Source of the DNA: Mycobacterium sp. GA-1285
Lineage (GTDB): Bacteria > Actinomycetota > Actinomycetes > Mycobacteriales > Mycobacteriaceae
DNA length: 64,000 bases
Assembly (NCBI RefSeq): GCF_001499905.1
Contig: NZ_LQIS01000002.1
Coordinates: 121,092-185,091, forward strand
Direction of reading: 5' to 3'
The translations under genes and the position numbers were made by a program. Numbering within the stretch: position 1 is the first letter of the stretch; each line of letters begins with the position of its first letter. Below the pieces are notes generated by a model. That model was not told where the DNA came from, did not search any database, and was given only the letters and a program-made list of their open reading frames with translations. Shown here piece after piece: positions 1 to 7,887 of the stretch.

Positions 1-1
1 G

Positions 2-265
2 AAGATCGGTCTGGTCAACGACGTGTACGACGACGCCGACGCCTCGCTTGCCGCAGCGCATGCGACCGCCGCCGAGATCGCCGCCAACCCACCCCTGACG
101 GTGCACGGCATCAAGGATGTGCTCGATCAGCAGCGCATCGCCAGGGTGTCGGAGAGTTTGCGCTATGTGGCAGCGTGGAATTCGGCTTTTCTGCCGTCGA
201 AGGATCTGGGCGAGGCGGTGACGGCGATGTTCCAGAAGCGGCCGCCGAAATTCACCGGCGAATAG
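2..265 (+). CDS. echA21: Enoyl-CoA hydratase/isomerase family protein, C-terminal part (cut by window edge)
   Basis: Only the last 87 codons are inside the window; the start lies upstream. The visible residues begin KIGLVNDVYDDAD and continue through a helical C-terminus rich in Ala, which fits the end of crotonase-fold proteins, where GLV(N/D)xVxxD follows the oxyanion-hole region. Crotonases hydrate enoyl-CoA esters in fatty acid breakdown. The symbol rests on synteny: in M. tuberculosis echA21 (Rv3774) lies just before this cell-wall locus. The 3' end overlaps the convergent epimerase-like gene by 14 bp. The family assignment is fairly safe; the exact substrate and symbol are inference. 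Confidence 0.7.
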   Translation, partial: KIGLVNDVYDDADASLAAAHATAAEIAANPPLTVHGIKDVLDQQRIARVSESLRYVAAWNSAFLPSKDLGEAVTAMFQKRPPKFTGE

Positions 266-1163
266 GCGTCCAATCGAGTTCGGCCTTGGCTTTCGCGTTC
301 GACAGCGGAAGCCAGGTGTCGCCGAAGGCGGTGACGCCGTAGGGCGCCACGAGCCTGACCGCCATTCGCGGAATGCGCAGCTGTCGAAGACGTCCCATCT
401 TCTCGCCCAGCTCCCGGATGTAGTCGTTGAACGACTGCGGCCGGTCGTCGACGATGTTGTAGATCTGGCCGCCCCGCCCGCGGTCGAGTGCGGCCGCAGT
501 GGCCTTCGCGACGTCGTCGATGTGGATCCAGGACACGACGCCGCTTCCTCCCATATCCAGCGCCACCCGCCATCTCGCCATCCGCGTGAACAACTCGTCG
601 TGCGGCACACCGGGTCCGTAGAATGCGCCGTAGCGCAACACGATTCCCTCGGTGTCACTGCGCTCACCGGAGGCCAGGACCTTCTGCTCCATCCCGCGCA
701 GCGCCGCCAACATCGCCTCTCCACCAGGCGGGGCCGGGCCGGGATAGGGATCGCTCTCGTCCATCAGCGCCGGACCCGTGGTCGGGTATCCGTATGCAAA
801 CATCACGGATTCGGCGACGACGCGCCGGACACCGGCACGCTGCGCCGCGGCCAACAGATTCGGCGCACCGGTACCCCACAGCTTCCTCGCGGGCTCGAAG
901 TCTCTGGCCCGCATGGGCCCTCGTTTCGGCAGCGTGGTCAACAGCGAAACCACGACCTCCGGACCGATATCGGCAACCACCTTGTCGATCTCGCCGGCGT
1001 CGAACACGTCGGCGACCACGGGTTCGGCTCCCGCAGACGTGATCTCACGAATCTTGTTCGGTGACCGCGTCAGCCCGATGACCTCGTGGCCGCGGGCGTG
1101 GAGTTCACGCAACAGCGGGCGGCCGGGCACACTCGTCGCACCGGCCACCAGAACACGCATCAT
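252..1163 (-). CDS. NAD(P)-binding epimerase/dehydratase-like protein (atypical SDR)
   Basis: A Rossmann-fold protein of 303 residues. The N-terminus MMRVLVAGATSVPGRPLL carries the GxxGxxG dinucleotide-binding loop, and the C-terminal half (SWIHIDDVAKA, then IYNIVDD) matches the NAD-dependent epimerase/dehydratase family. A canonical YxxxK pair is not evident, so it may be an atypical member. The start at 1163 is chosen because its ATG overlaps the TGA of the upstream membrane protein gene (ATGA), which implies translational coupling; the second Met at 1160 is equally possible. An in-frame extension to 1355 runs antisense-like through the neighbour and is rejected. Substrate unknown. Confidence 0.8.
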   Translation of the reverse strand: MMRVLVAGATSVPGRPLLRELHARGHEVIGLTRSPNKIREITSAGAEPVVADVFDAGEIDKVVADIGPEVVVSLLTTLPKRGPMRARDFEPARKLWGTGAPNLLAAAQRAGVRRVVAESVMFAYGYPTTGPALMDESDPYPGPAPPGGEAMLAALRGMEQKVLASGERSDTEGIVLRYGAFYGPGVPHDELFTRMARWRVALDMGGSGVVSWIHIDDVAKATAAALDRGRGGQIYNIVDDRPQSFNDYIRELGEKMGRLRQLRIPRMAVRLVAPYGVTAFGDTWLPLSNAKAKAELDWTPIRR

Positions 1164-1570
1164 GGCCTCCGATCGGCAATGGCGCTGGCGCGCAGCGCGA
1201 TCGCGAGGATCGCGGTGGTGAGCACCAATCCGCCGGCTTCCAGCCAGCCGATCCAGTCGCCCGCTCCATGGTGGGGATCGATGAGGTGGCTGACCGAGTG
1301 CAGCGCCCAGTGCAGCGTCGCGAATGCCAATGCGGGAGTGCGCCACGTCCTCCACCGAACCGCCGCGAGCAGCATGAGACCCTGCGGCACTTCGAACGTG
1401 GCGTTGTCGAAGATGTAGTGGTCATTTCGTGCGCCGAAGTTGCCGAGCGTATCGAAGAAGGCGCCGGGGGCGAACATCATGAACAGCCCCACCGCCAGGG
1501 CGTACAGCCCGAACACGATGAGCGTCACTTCGACGAACCCGGCCCTTGTGCGCGTCGGTGTCGATGTCAT
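1160..1570 (-). CDS. Small integral membrane protein (four predicted TM segments)
   Basis: A 136-residue hydrophobic protein with about four membrane segments (residues about 12-35, 55-75, 80-95 and 105-128) and a short Arg-rich tail. It resembles the small DoxX/DUF4345-like membrane proteins, but I do not recognise a specific family. It overlaps the epimerase-like gene by 4 bp and is divergent from the MocR regulator, with only 43 bp between the two starts. MocR regulators often control a divergent neighbour, so this two-gene unit is a plausible target (inference). Confidence 0.7.
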   Translation of the reverse strand: MTSTPTRTRAGFVEVTLIVFGLYALAVGLFMMFAPGAFFDTLGNFGARNDHYIFDNATFEVPQGLMLLAAVRWRTWRTPALAFATLHWALHSVSHLIDPHHGAGDWIGWLEAGGLVLTTAILAIALRASAIADRRP

Positions 1571-1613
1571 ACGGTCACGCTAGTGCGCCACTGGCCTCAA
1601 GATAGGCACCACT

Positions 1614-3002
1614 TTGATCGCGAAATCGGGTACCACTTCGGGTCCGGAGCTGCTAGTGGAACTCGACCGCGACGCCACCGATCCGCTGCACCGCCAACTC
1701 GCCGACAGGCTGCGGACAGCCATCAGGACGGGCCGCCTGACACCGGGCACCCGCCTGCCGTCCAGTCGCGTGTTCGCCGCCGACCTGGGAGTGTCCCGTC
1801 GGCTCGTGGTTGACGCCTACAGCCAGCTCGTCGCCGAAGGGTTCCTGCTCAGCAGGCACGGGTCGGGCACGGTGGTCGCCACGGTCGACAGCGTCGAGGA
1901 ACCGGCACGCGGCCACGACGGGCCGACGGCCCGCTACGACGTCGACTTTCAGCCGGGGTCGCCAGATCTGGGGAGCTTCCCCCGTGACGCGTGGCTGCGG
2001 GCACTGCGGCAGGGACTGGCCGAGATCGGCTCGGATGCCTTCGGCTACGTCTCCCCCCAGGGGCTGTTCACGACGCGGTGCGCGGTGGCCGACTATCTGC
2101 GGCGCGCCCGCGGTGTGCTGGCCGACCCGCATCACATCGTGCTGTGCTCCGGAGCGACGCAGGCGGTGGCGCTGCTCGCCCAGTCGCTGCCCACCGCATC
2201 GCTGGCGATGGAGGAACCGGGATTCTGGTTACATCGAATGGTGCTGCGCAACAACGGGATAGAACCGGTGCAGGTTCCTGTGGACGACGACGGGCTCGAC
2301 GTCGGTGCACTGGCGGATAGTGGCGCCGAGGCGGTGCTCACCACCCCCGCGCACCAATGCCCGACCGGGTTCGTGCTGTCGGCCGCGCGGCGTACCGAGC
2401 TGATGGACTGGGCGCGAGCCGATCACTTGGTCGTCGAGGACGACTACGACGCCGAGTACCGCTACGACCGCGCGCCGGTCGGCGCGTTGCAGGGAATCGC
2501 ACCCGACCGTGTGATCTATGTCGGCTCGACCAGCAAGACACTGGCGCCCGGGCTTCGCATCGGCTGGATGGTGCTGCCCGCACAGCTCGTCGCCGACGTC
2601 GTTCGCGCGAAAGGGCTTGCAGATACCGGTAGTTCGGTGATGGACCAGTTGGCATTCGCGCACCTGCTGACCTCGGGCGGCTATGACCGGCATCTTCGCC
2701 AGATGCGCCGCCGCTACCTCATGCGCCGCAACGCATTACTGCGGGCTCTGAACAGGTACCTGCCACAGGTGACCGTGCTGGGTGCGGCCGCTGGATTGCA
2801 ACTGACCGTCTGTTTTCCCGACGGCTTCCCGATCGAGGAGCTGGTGCACAGGGCCGCAGCACAGCGCGTACGGGTCGAACCGCTCGCACCGTGCTACGCC
2901 GACTCCGAGTCGGCGCCTCCGGGTCTGCTCTTGGGCTACGCGAACCTCACTGAGTCGCAGATCGATTCGGGAGTGCGGATATTGGCTGGCGCGATGCCAT
3001 AG
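1614..3002 (+). CDS. MocR/GabR-type PLP-dependent transcriptional regulator
   Basis: A 462-residue fusion of an N-terminal GntR winged helix (residues about 10-85, with LHRQLADRLRTAIRTGRLTPGTRLPSS-type signature and RRLVVDAYSQL) to a fold-type I aminotransferase domain (about 110-460). The PLP lysine is visible in STSKTLAPGLRIGW, and the DDYDAEYRYD segment is the family hallmark. Such proteins bind PLP or an amino compound and switch transcription. Translation apparently begins at TTG 1614; length is usual for MocR. The likely target is itself and/or the divergent membrane protein/epimerase pair. Ligand unknown. Confidence 0.88.
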   Translation: MIAKSGTTSGPELLVELDRDATDPLHRQLADRLRTAIRTGRLTPGTRLPSSRVFAADLGVSRRLVVDAYSQLVAEGFLLSRHGSGTVVATVDSVEEPARGHDGPTARYDVDFQPGSPDLGSFPRDAWLRALRQGLAEIGSDAFGYVSPQGLFTTRCAVADYLRRARGVLADPHHIVLCSGATQAVALLAQSLPTASLAMEEPGFWLHRMVLRNNGIEPVQVPVDDDGLDVGALADSGAEAVLTTPAHQCPTGFVLSAARRTELMDWARADHLVVEDDYDAEYRYDRAPVGALQGIAPDRVIYVGSTSKTLAPGLRIGWMVLPAQLVADVVRAKGLADTGSSVMDQLAFAHLLTSGGYDRHLRQMRRRYLMRRNALLRALNRYLPQVTVLGAAAGLQLTVCFPDGFPIEELVHRAAAQRVRVEPLAPCYADSESAPPGLLLGYANLTESQIDSGVRILAGAMP

Positions 3003-3249
3003 GTCGCCGCCGCCACAACATGGGCGGGATGTGGGATCGTTTTTGGTCCTTGACGTCCGACGTCGTCCTGAAGCGATATCGGCCTCGGTGTATTTGTCGG
3101 GGACCGGGATCACGGTGGCCGGGTCAGGTGAGAAGCGTGACCCGCCAAGTGGTTCGATCAGGTCGTCGCCTCGGAAGTCGACAAGCAGTTGGACGCCGGA
3201 GCGCAGCAACTGTGAAGACGCCTCACACACTCGAAACAAGGCAAGTGAG
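3003..3249. other. Intergenic segment with no confident gene, next to tRNA-Ser
   Basis: This 247-bp stretch lies between the MocR stop and the 3' end of tRNA-Ser. On the minus strand a short open frame (about 3239 down to 3020) reads FRVCEASSQLLRSGVQLLVDFRGDD and onward with unremarkable composition. It has no clear ribosome binding site and runs on antisense to the MocR gene, so it may be chance or a remnant. No terminator, tRNA or repeat was seen. Confidence 0.4.
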
Positions 3250-3336
3250 CGGTGGCGGAGGGATTTGAACCCCCGGACGGTGTTAGCCGTCTCTCGCTTT
3301 CAAGGCGAGTGCATTAGGCCGCTCTGCCACGCCACC
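3250..3336 (-). tRNA. tRNA-Ser (anticodon UGA)
   Basis: On the minus strand an 87-nt type II tRNA can be folded. The acceptor stem is GGTGGCG with CGCCACC, the anticodon stem-loop is CTCGC-CTTGAAA-GCGAG with anticodon TGA, the long variable arm is GACGGCTAACACCGTC, and the T-arm has GGTTCAAATCC. The discriminator base is G, as expected for serine tRNAs, and CCA is not encoded. It reads UCN serine codons, mainly UCA. The marR gene on the same strand lies 49 bp away on its 3'-lower side in reading direction (upstream). Confidence 0.97.
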
Positions 3337-3384
3337 GCCGACAAGAGTACGGGGCGGCTCACTTAGTCGCGATGGGGAATCCCC

Positions 3385-3897
3385 TCAGACCCGGCCGAGC
3401 TTGGCGTTCATCGACCCGTTCTTGAGCGCGACGCTGATCCGCCTGCAGTTCTCGCCCATCGCCGCGACCTGGGGCCGCGACAGCCGGTCCAGGAAATGCG
3501 CTCTTACGCTGTCGCCGTAGGTGACCATCGCATCGCGTACCGCGGTCCGCCCGTCGTCGGTGATGCTGGCGAGCACTCCACGGCCGTCGTCAGGACTGGC
3601 CCCGCGACGCACCAGGCCCCGCATCTCCAGGCGACGGATCTGCCGGGTGACCCGGCTGGGCAACGACATCAAACACTCGGCGAGGTCGCCCATTCGGGCC
3701 GATCCCGTCGCTGACTTGTCCAGCATGTCGAGCAGCCTGACGTCGTTGAGCGTCAGATGATGTTTATCCACCAGCGACCGGTTCAAGGTCGCGTACAGCC
3801 GAAGCGCGGCGTCCAAGAAATTTTGCCAGGACCGCTGCTCCGCGATGTCCAGCCCCGGCATATCCCCCGCGGTACGACCCCCGATAATCCCCTCCAT
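3385..3897 (-). CDS. MarR-family transcriptional regulator
   Basis: A 170-residue winged-helix protein. After an N-terminal dimerisation helix, LTLNDVRLLDML and the segment MGDLAECLMSLPSRVTRQIRRLEMRGLVRR form the recognition helix-turn-helix, followed by the basic wing PDDGRGVLASITDDGR, typical of MarR. The start at 3897 (MEGIIGG) is preferred; another ATG at 3918 would add MAVYYGR. The much longer upstream in-frame extension is antisense to the next gene and is discarded. It is divergent from the quinone oxidoreductase gene, so that gene is the probable regulated target (inference). Confidence 0.85.
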   Translation of the reverse strand: MEGIIGGRTAGDMPGLDIAEQRSWQNFLDAALRLYATLNRSLVDKHHLTLNDVRLLDMLDKSATGSARMGDLAECLMSLPSRVTRQIRRLEMRGLVRRGASPDDGRGVLASITDDGRTAVRDAMVTYGDSVRAHFLDRLSRPQVAAMGENCRRISVALKNGSMNAKLGRV

Positions 3898-3975
3898 GCG
3901 GCCATAGTAAACGGCCATATTGTTGCTGTTGACCGATTCGTCAGACTGTTGTCGCAGGCTAGTAGCGTTATCTGA
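3898..3975. promoter_or_regulatory. Divergent promoter region between marR and quinone oxidoreductase
   Basis: This 78-bp segment is more AT-rich than its surroundings and must hold both divergent promoters. On the minus strand the 8-mer TATGGCCG occurs twice close to the marR start, a possible half-site pair. MarR proteins usually bind such shared regions, but no perfect palindrome was found, so the operator is only a proposal. Confidence 0.35.
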
Positions 3976-4950
3976 ATGCATGCGATCGTGGCCGGGCCCG
4001 AAGGCCGATTGACCTGGCAAGAAGTTCCCGACATCGCGCCGAATGACGACGAGCTGCTGATCAAAGTGGCCTCCGCCGGCATCAACCGGGCCGACCTGCT
4101 GCAGGCAGCGGGCAAATACCCACCACCGCCGGGCGCCAGCGAGATCCTCGGTCTCGAGGTCTCCGGGACGGTCGAGGCGGTCGGCGACAAGACCTCCGAA
4201 TGGTCGGTGGGACAACGAGTCTGCGCGTTGCTGGCGGGCGGCGGCTACGCCGAGTACGTCGCCGTCCCGGCCGGGCAGGTGATGGCGATTCCGGACTCGG
4301 TGTCCCTGCACGAGGCCGCCGGCCTGCCCGAGGTGGCCTGCACCGTGTGGTCGAACCTGGTGATGACCGCCGGCTTGACGACGGGGCAGCTCGTCCTCAT
4401 ACACGGGGGCGCCAGCGGCATCGGCACCCACGCCGTCCAGGTCGCCCGCGCGCTCGGATGCCGCGTCGCCGTGACCGCTGGGTCCGCCCACAAGCTGGAC
4501 CTGTGTGCCGAACTCGGGGCCGAGGTGACGATCAATTACCGCGACGAGGACTTCGTCGAACGGGTCAGGGCCGAGGGCGGTGCCGACGTGATCCTCGACA
4601 TCATCGGCGCGGCCTACCTCGACCGCAACATCGACGCGCTGGCCTCCGACGGCCGTCTGGTGATCATCGGGATGCAGGGCGGGGTGAAGGCCGAACTCAA
4701 CATCGGCAAGCTGCTCGGCAAGCGCGCGGGTGTCTTCGCCACCGCTCTTCGCGCGCGCCCGGTCAGCGGTCGGGCAAGCAAGGGTGAGGTCGTCGCCGAG
4801 GTGGTCGCCAACGTCTGGCCGATGGTCGAGAGCGGTCAGGTGCGGCCGATCATCGGGGCCGAGTACCCGGTGCAGGAAGCCGGCGCGGCGCACGAGCTGC
4901 TGCAGTCCGGCGAGGTCTCGGGGAAAGTGCTTCTGCGCGTGGCGGATTAA
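3976..4950 (+). CDS. NAD(P)H:quinone oxidoreductase, zinc-independent MDR family (PIG3-like)
   Basis: A 324-residue medium-chain reductase without zinc ligands. The N-terminal catalytic domain (about 1-120) includes INRADLLQAAGKYPPPPGASEILGLEVSG, typical of the PIG3/TP53I3 group. The Rossmann domain carries HGGASGIGTHAVQVARALG (about 137-155), where NADPH binds. It reduces quinones or other electrophilic carbonyls in the cytoplasm. It corresponds to Rv3777 by position. A divergent MarR gene suggests induction by quinone-like or oxidant compounds. Confidence 0.88.
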   Translation: MHAIVAGPEGRLTWQEVPDIAPNDDELLIKVASAGINRADLLQAAGKYPPPPGASEILGLEVSGTVEAVGDKTSEWSVGQRVCALLAGGGYAEYVAVPAGQVMAIPDSVSLHEAAGLPEVACTVWSNLVMTAGLTTGQLVLIHGGASGIGTHAVQVARALGCRVAVTAGSAHKLDLCAELGAEVTINYRDEDFVERVRAEGGADVILDIIGAAYLDRNIDALASDGRLVIIGMQGGVKAELNIGKLLGKRAGVFATALRARPVSGRASKGEVVAEVVANVWPMVESGQVRPIIGAEYPVQEAGAAHELLQSGEVSGKVLLRVAD

Positions 4951-4956
4951 CGCTTC

Positions 4957-6153
4957 TCAGCCCAGCGAGGCCAGCGTACGTACCAGTTGATCGACCTCAG
5001 CGGTGGTGGTGTAGTGCGCCAATCCGACCGTCACCGCGCCGCCGACGTCGTTCACGCCGATCACGTCCAGCACCCGCGAACTCGCATTCGATATCGCCAA
5101 GATTCCGTTGTCGGCCAGGCGCTGCACCACCCGCTCGGCGGGCACGCCGTTGACCGCGAAACTGAGCACAGGGATTCGCGATTCGGGCTGACCGATGATC
5201 ATGACCGTCGACAGCGACCGCAGCGAGATCAGCAGATAGTCGAACAGCCGGCTCATATAGGCGTTCGCGGAGTGCATCGACATCGCCAGGCGTTCGCGGC
5301 GCGTGCCGCGCGCGCTCTCGTCCAGGGAGGCCAGATACTCGATGCTGGCCACCACTCCGGCCAGCAAGCCGAACTGATGCGCGCCGACTTCGAGCCGAGC
5401 CGGCCCGGTCGCGTGCGGATCCAGCGATACCGAACCGAACGAGTCGATGAGCGCGGGATCCCGAAAAACCAAGGCTCCGATGGGTGGGCCGCCCCACGCC
5501 AACGCGTTGACCGCCACCACGTCGGCGTCGATCTCGTCGAGGTCGATCAACTGGTAGGGCGCGGCCGCGGAGTGGTCGACGACGACCAGCGCACTCTGAT
5601 CGTGTGCCAGCTTCGTCACCGCGCGCAGATCGGTCACGGTGCCCAAAGTCGATGAGGCAGAAGTGATCGCGACCAACCGCGTCGATTTGGTGACCAGACT
5701 CTCCCACTGCCAGCTGGGCAGTTCGCCGGTCTCGATGTCCACCTCGGCCCACTTCACCTTGGCCCCATAGCGATTCGCGGCACGCAGCCACGGCGCAATG
5801 TTCGCCTCGTCATCGAGACGGGTGACCACCACCTCATAACCGAGACCGACACGCGACGACGACGCGTCCGCCAGCGACGTCAACAAAATTGCGCGGTCGG
5901 CGCCCAGGACCACACCACGGGGATCGGCGTTGACCAGATCGGCCACGGCCAGCCGAGCGGCCTCCAGCACCGCCGCGCTGCGCTGCGCCGACGGGTGCGG
6001 ACCGACCGGAGTGGGCATGGACCCACGGAACGCCGTCGACACCGCTCGGCCGACGGTGTCAGGCAACAACATGCCGTGCTGGGCGTCGAAACGCACCCAA
6101 CCGTCGCCCAGAGAGGGGTGCAAACCGCGCACCCGGGCGACGTCGTATGCCAT
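4957..6153 (-). CDS. Class V aminotransferase / cysteine desulfurase-like protein lacking the PLP lysine
   Basis: A 398-residue fold-type I protein in the position of Rv3778c. Family features are visible: HPSAQRS near the N-terminus, [14 protein letters not shown], and the PLP-aspartate segment [37 protein letters not shown]. Cysteine desulfurases have S-x-H-K-x-x-GP-x-G-x-G after this segment; here the lysine region reads [11 protein letters not shown], with no lysine. Either it uses no covalent PLP or it has another function. The start at 6153 ([10 protein letters not shown]) is chosen because the similarity begins there; an upstream in-frame GTG-type start at 6195 adds 14 weak residues. 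It converges with the quinone reductase, 6 bp apart. Confidence 0.75.
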   Translation of the reverse strand: MAYDVARVRGLHPSLGDGWVRFDAQHGMLLPDTVGRAVSTAFRGSMPTPVGPHPSAQRSAAVLEAARLAVADLVNADPRGVVLGADRAILLTSLADASSSRVGLGYEVVVTRLDDEANIAPWLRAANRYGAKVKWAEVDIETGELPSWQWESLVTKSTRLVAITSASSTLGTVTDLRAVTKLAHDQSALVVVDHSAAAPYQLIDLDEIDADVVAVNALAWGGPPIGALVFRDPALIDSFGSVSLDPHATGPARLEVGAHQFGLLAGVVASIEYLASLDESARGTRRERLAMSMHSANAYMSRLFDYLLISLRSLSTVMIIGQPESRIPVLSFAVNGVPAERVVQRLADNGILAISNASSRVLDVIGVNDVGGAVTVGLAHYTTTAEVDQLVRTLASLG

Positions 6154-6570
6154 GCCAGCCCACCTTCGAGCGTCCGTGAGTTCGCCAACCCACACGATTC
6201 TGGCCGATGATCGGCCCGACCCGCCATGTCGGACTGGGTCTGCTGGGCAGCCATACTAGTCCAGTGACCTTGCCGTTCCGAGCGTTGAACCCGTCGTCGT
6301 TGCTGGTCACCCGCACAGTGCGACAAGAAAGCGACGAGAGGTTAACGTGCGAGCGCATTCACGATGGTGGTACGAGGTGAGCCTGTTTGCCCCGGCGCCT
6401 GGGGCGATCTGGGGATGGATTTGCGGTGATCGGCCGAAGTCCGCTTGCGCCCAGCGTGGCGACCGCCTCGCGTACGACCAGACTAGTGTCGCTAGATGGT
6501 TCGCGGTCGAGGGCGGGATCGCGAGGCTGGCGCGACGAATGGCGTGGAGATTAGAGGGAACGCAGGGACT
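6154..6570. other. 417-bp gap between the aminotransferase-like gene and bpa
   Basis: No convincing gene was found. In M. tuberculosis a large membrane glycosyltransferase gene (Rv3779) occupies this interval; nothing here resembles it. The right end holds a possible leaderless promoter for bpa (see 6484). The left part must contain the promoter of the minus-strand aminotransferase-like gene. Short open frames here have no family features. Confidence 0.5.
6484..6489 (+). promoter_or_regulatory. Possible -10 element (TAGTGT) upstream of an alternative bpa start
   Basis: TAGTGT fits the mycobacterial TANNNT -10 pattern and is followed after six bases by an ATG (6496) in frame with bpa. That geometry would give a leaderless transcript and a 25-residue longer N-terminus (192 residues). 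Suggestive only. Confidence 0.35.
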
Positions 6571-7074
6571 ATGACCGACGACGACAACATCGAGATCATC
6601 AGCGGTGACGACAGCGGCGCCGAGAACGAGGAGGACAGGGACGGCAGGTCGCTGACCGACCTCGTCGAGCAACCGGCGAAGGTGATGCGGATCGGCACCA
6701 TGATCAAACAGCTCCTCGAGGAGGTGCGCGCGGCGCCGCTCGACGAGGCCAGCCGCAACCGGCTCCGCGAGATCCACCACACCAGCATCACCGAGCTCGA
6801 GGACGGCCTGGCCCCTGAACTGCGCGAGGAGCTCGAGCGGCTCACGCTGCCGTTCACCGAAGACGCGGTGCCTTCGGACGCCGAGCTGCGTATCGCGCAG
6901 GCCCAATTGGTCGGTTGGCTGGAGGGTCTGTTCCACGGCATCCAGACCGCGCTGTTCGCCCAGCAGATGGCCGCGCGCCAGCAGCTGGAGCAGATGCGGG
7001 GACAGGGTGCGCTGCCCCCCGGGGTGGCGATGCGCGGCGCTCCGTCGCATCCGGGAACCGGACAGTACCTCTGA
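6571..7074 (+). CDS. bpa: Bacterial proteasome activator Bpa (PafE)
   Basis: A 167-residue protein with the conserved core SLTDLVEQPAKVMRIGTMIKQLLEEVRAAPLDE and a four-helix bundle, ending in GTGQYL. The C-terminal HbYX-like GQYL motif docks into the 20S proteasome alpha-ring to open the gate without ATP, which identifies Bpa (Rv3780). The first ~25 residues are acidic and probably disordered. The start at 6571 is taken because MTDDDNIEII follows a purine-rich AGGG site; an in-frame ATG at 6496 would lengthen it. It precedes the wzt-glfT1-wzm unit by 21 bp and may be co-transcribed with it. Confidence 0.93.
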   Translation: MTDDDNIEIISGDDSGAENEEDRDGRSLTDLVEQPAKVMRIGTMIKQLLEEVRAAPLDEASRNRLREIHHTSITELEDGLAPELREELERLTLPFTEDAVPSDAELRIAQAQLVGWLEGLFHGIQTALFAQQMAARQQLEQMRGQGALPPGVAMRGAPSHPGTGQYL

Positions 7075-7095
7075 TCCTCGGGTAGGAGCCGGCCG

Positions 7096-7887
7096 GTGGT
7101 CCCACACATCGAGACCCGCAACGCATGGGTGGAGTTTCCGATCTTCGATGCGAAATCACGCTCGCTGAAGAAGGCGTTCCTCGGCAAGGCCGGCGGCGCG
7201 ATCGGACGCAACGACTCCAACGTCGTGGTCATCGAGGCACTGCGGGACATCACCATGTCGTTGGAACTCGGCGACCGGGTGGGCCTGGTGGGGCACAACG
7301 GTGCGGGCAAATCGACCCTGCTGAGACTGCTGTCGGGTATCTACGAGCCCACGCGGGGGGTGGCGACCGTCACGGGCCGGGTGGCGCCGGTGTTCGACCT
7401 CGGCGTCGGGATGGACCCGGAGATCTCGGGCTTCGAGAACATCATCATCCGCGGCCTGTTCCTCGGGCAGACGCGTAAACAGATGCTGGCCAAGATCGAC
7501 GAGATCGCGGAGTTCACCGAGCTCGGGGATTACCTGTCGATGCCGTTGCGCACTTACTCCACCGGTATGCGGGTGCGTCTCGCGATGGGCGTGGTGACCA
7601 GCATCGACCCCGAGATCCTGCTGCTCGACGAGGGCATCGGTGCGGTCGACGCCGAGTTCCTCAAGAAGGCGCAGAGTCGTTTGGCCGAACTCGTCGCGCG
7701 CTCGGGCATCCTGGTGTTCGCCAGCCACTCCAACGAGTTTCTGGCCCGACTCTGCAACACCGCCATGTGGATCGACCACGGCACGATCAAGATGACCGGC
7801 GACATCGAAGACGTCGTGCGGGCCTATGAGGGCGAGGACGCCGCCCGGCACGTCCGGGAAGTGCTCGAAGAGACACGCCAGGGATGA
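7096..7887 (+). CDS. wzt: Wzt-type ABC transporter ATP-binding protein (galactan lipid export)
   Basis: A 263-residue ATPase, Rv3781/RfbE orthologue by position. Walker A GHNGAGKST is at residues 66-74, a degenerate signature YSTGMRVRL at 154-162, Walker B ILLLDE at 174-179 and the switch histidine in ASHS near 211. The degenerate signature is typical of polysaccharide exporters. With Wzm it is thought to flip the decaprenyl-linked galactan precursor across the inner membrane. It starts at GTG 7096 after a GGTAGGAG-type site and overlaps glfT1 by 4 bp, so the three genes wzt-glfT1-wzm are translationally coupled. Confidence 0.93.
   Translation: MVPHIETRNAWVEFPIFDAKSRSLKKAFLGKAGGAIGRNDSNVVVIEALRDITMSLELGDRVGLVGHNGAGKSTLLRLLSGIYEPTRGVATVTGRVAPVFDLGVGMDPEISGFENIIIRGLFLGQTRKQMLAKIDEIAEFTELGDYLSMPLRTYSTGMRVRLAMGVVTSIDPEILLLDEGIGAVDAEFLKKAQSRLAELVARSGILVFASHSNEFLARLCNTAMWIDHGTIKMTGDIEDVVRAYEGEDAARHVREVLEETRQG

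Noticed and set aside
3003..3249. Integrated element remnant next to tRNA-Ser
   Set aside because: No integrase motif, no duplicated tRNA 3' end and no recognisable gene in the segment.
3898..4893. N-terminal extension of the MarR frame to about 500 residues
   Set aside because: The extension lies antisense to the quinone oxidoreductase; only the last 170 residues form the winged-helix protein.
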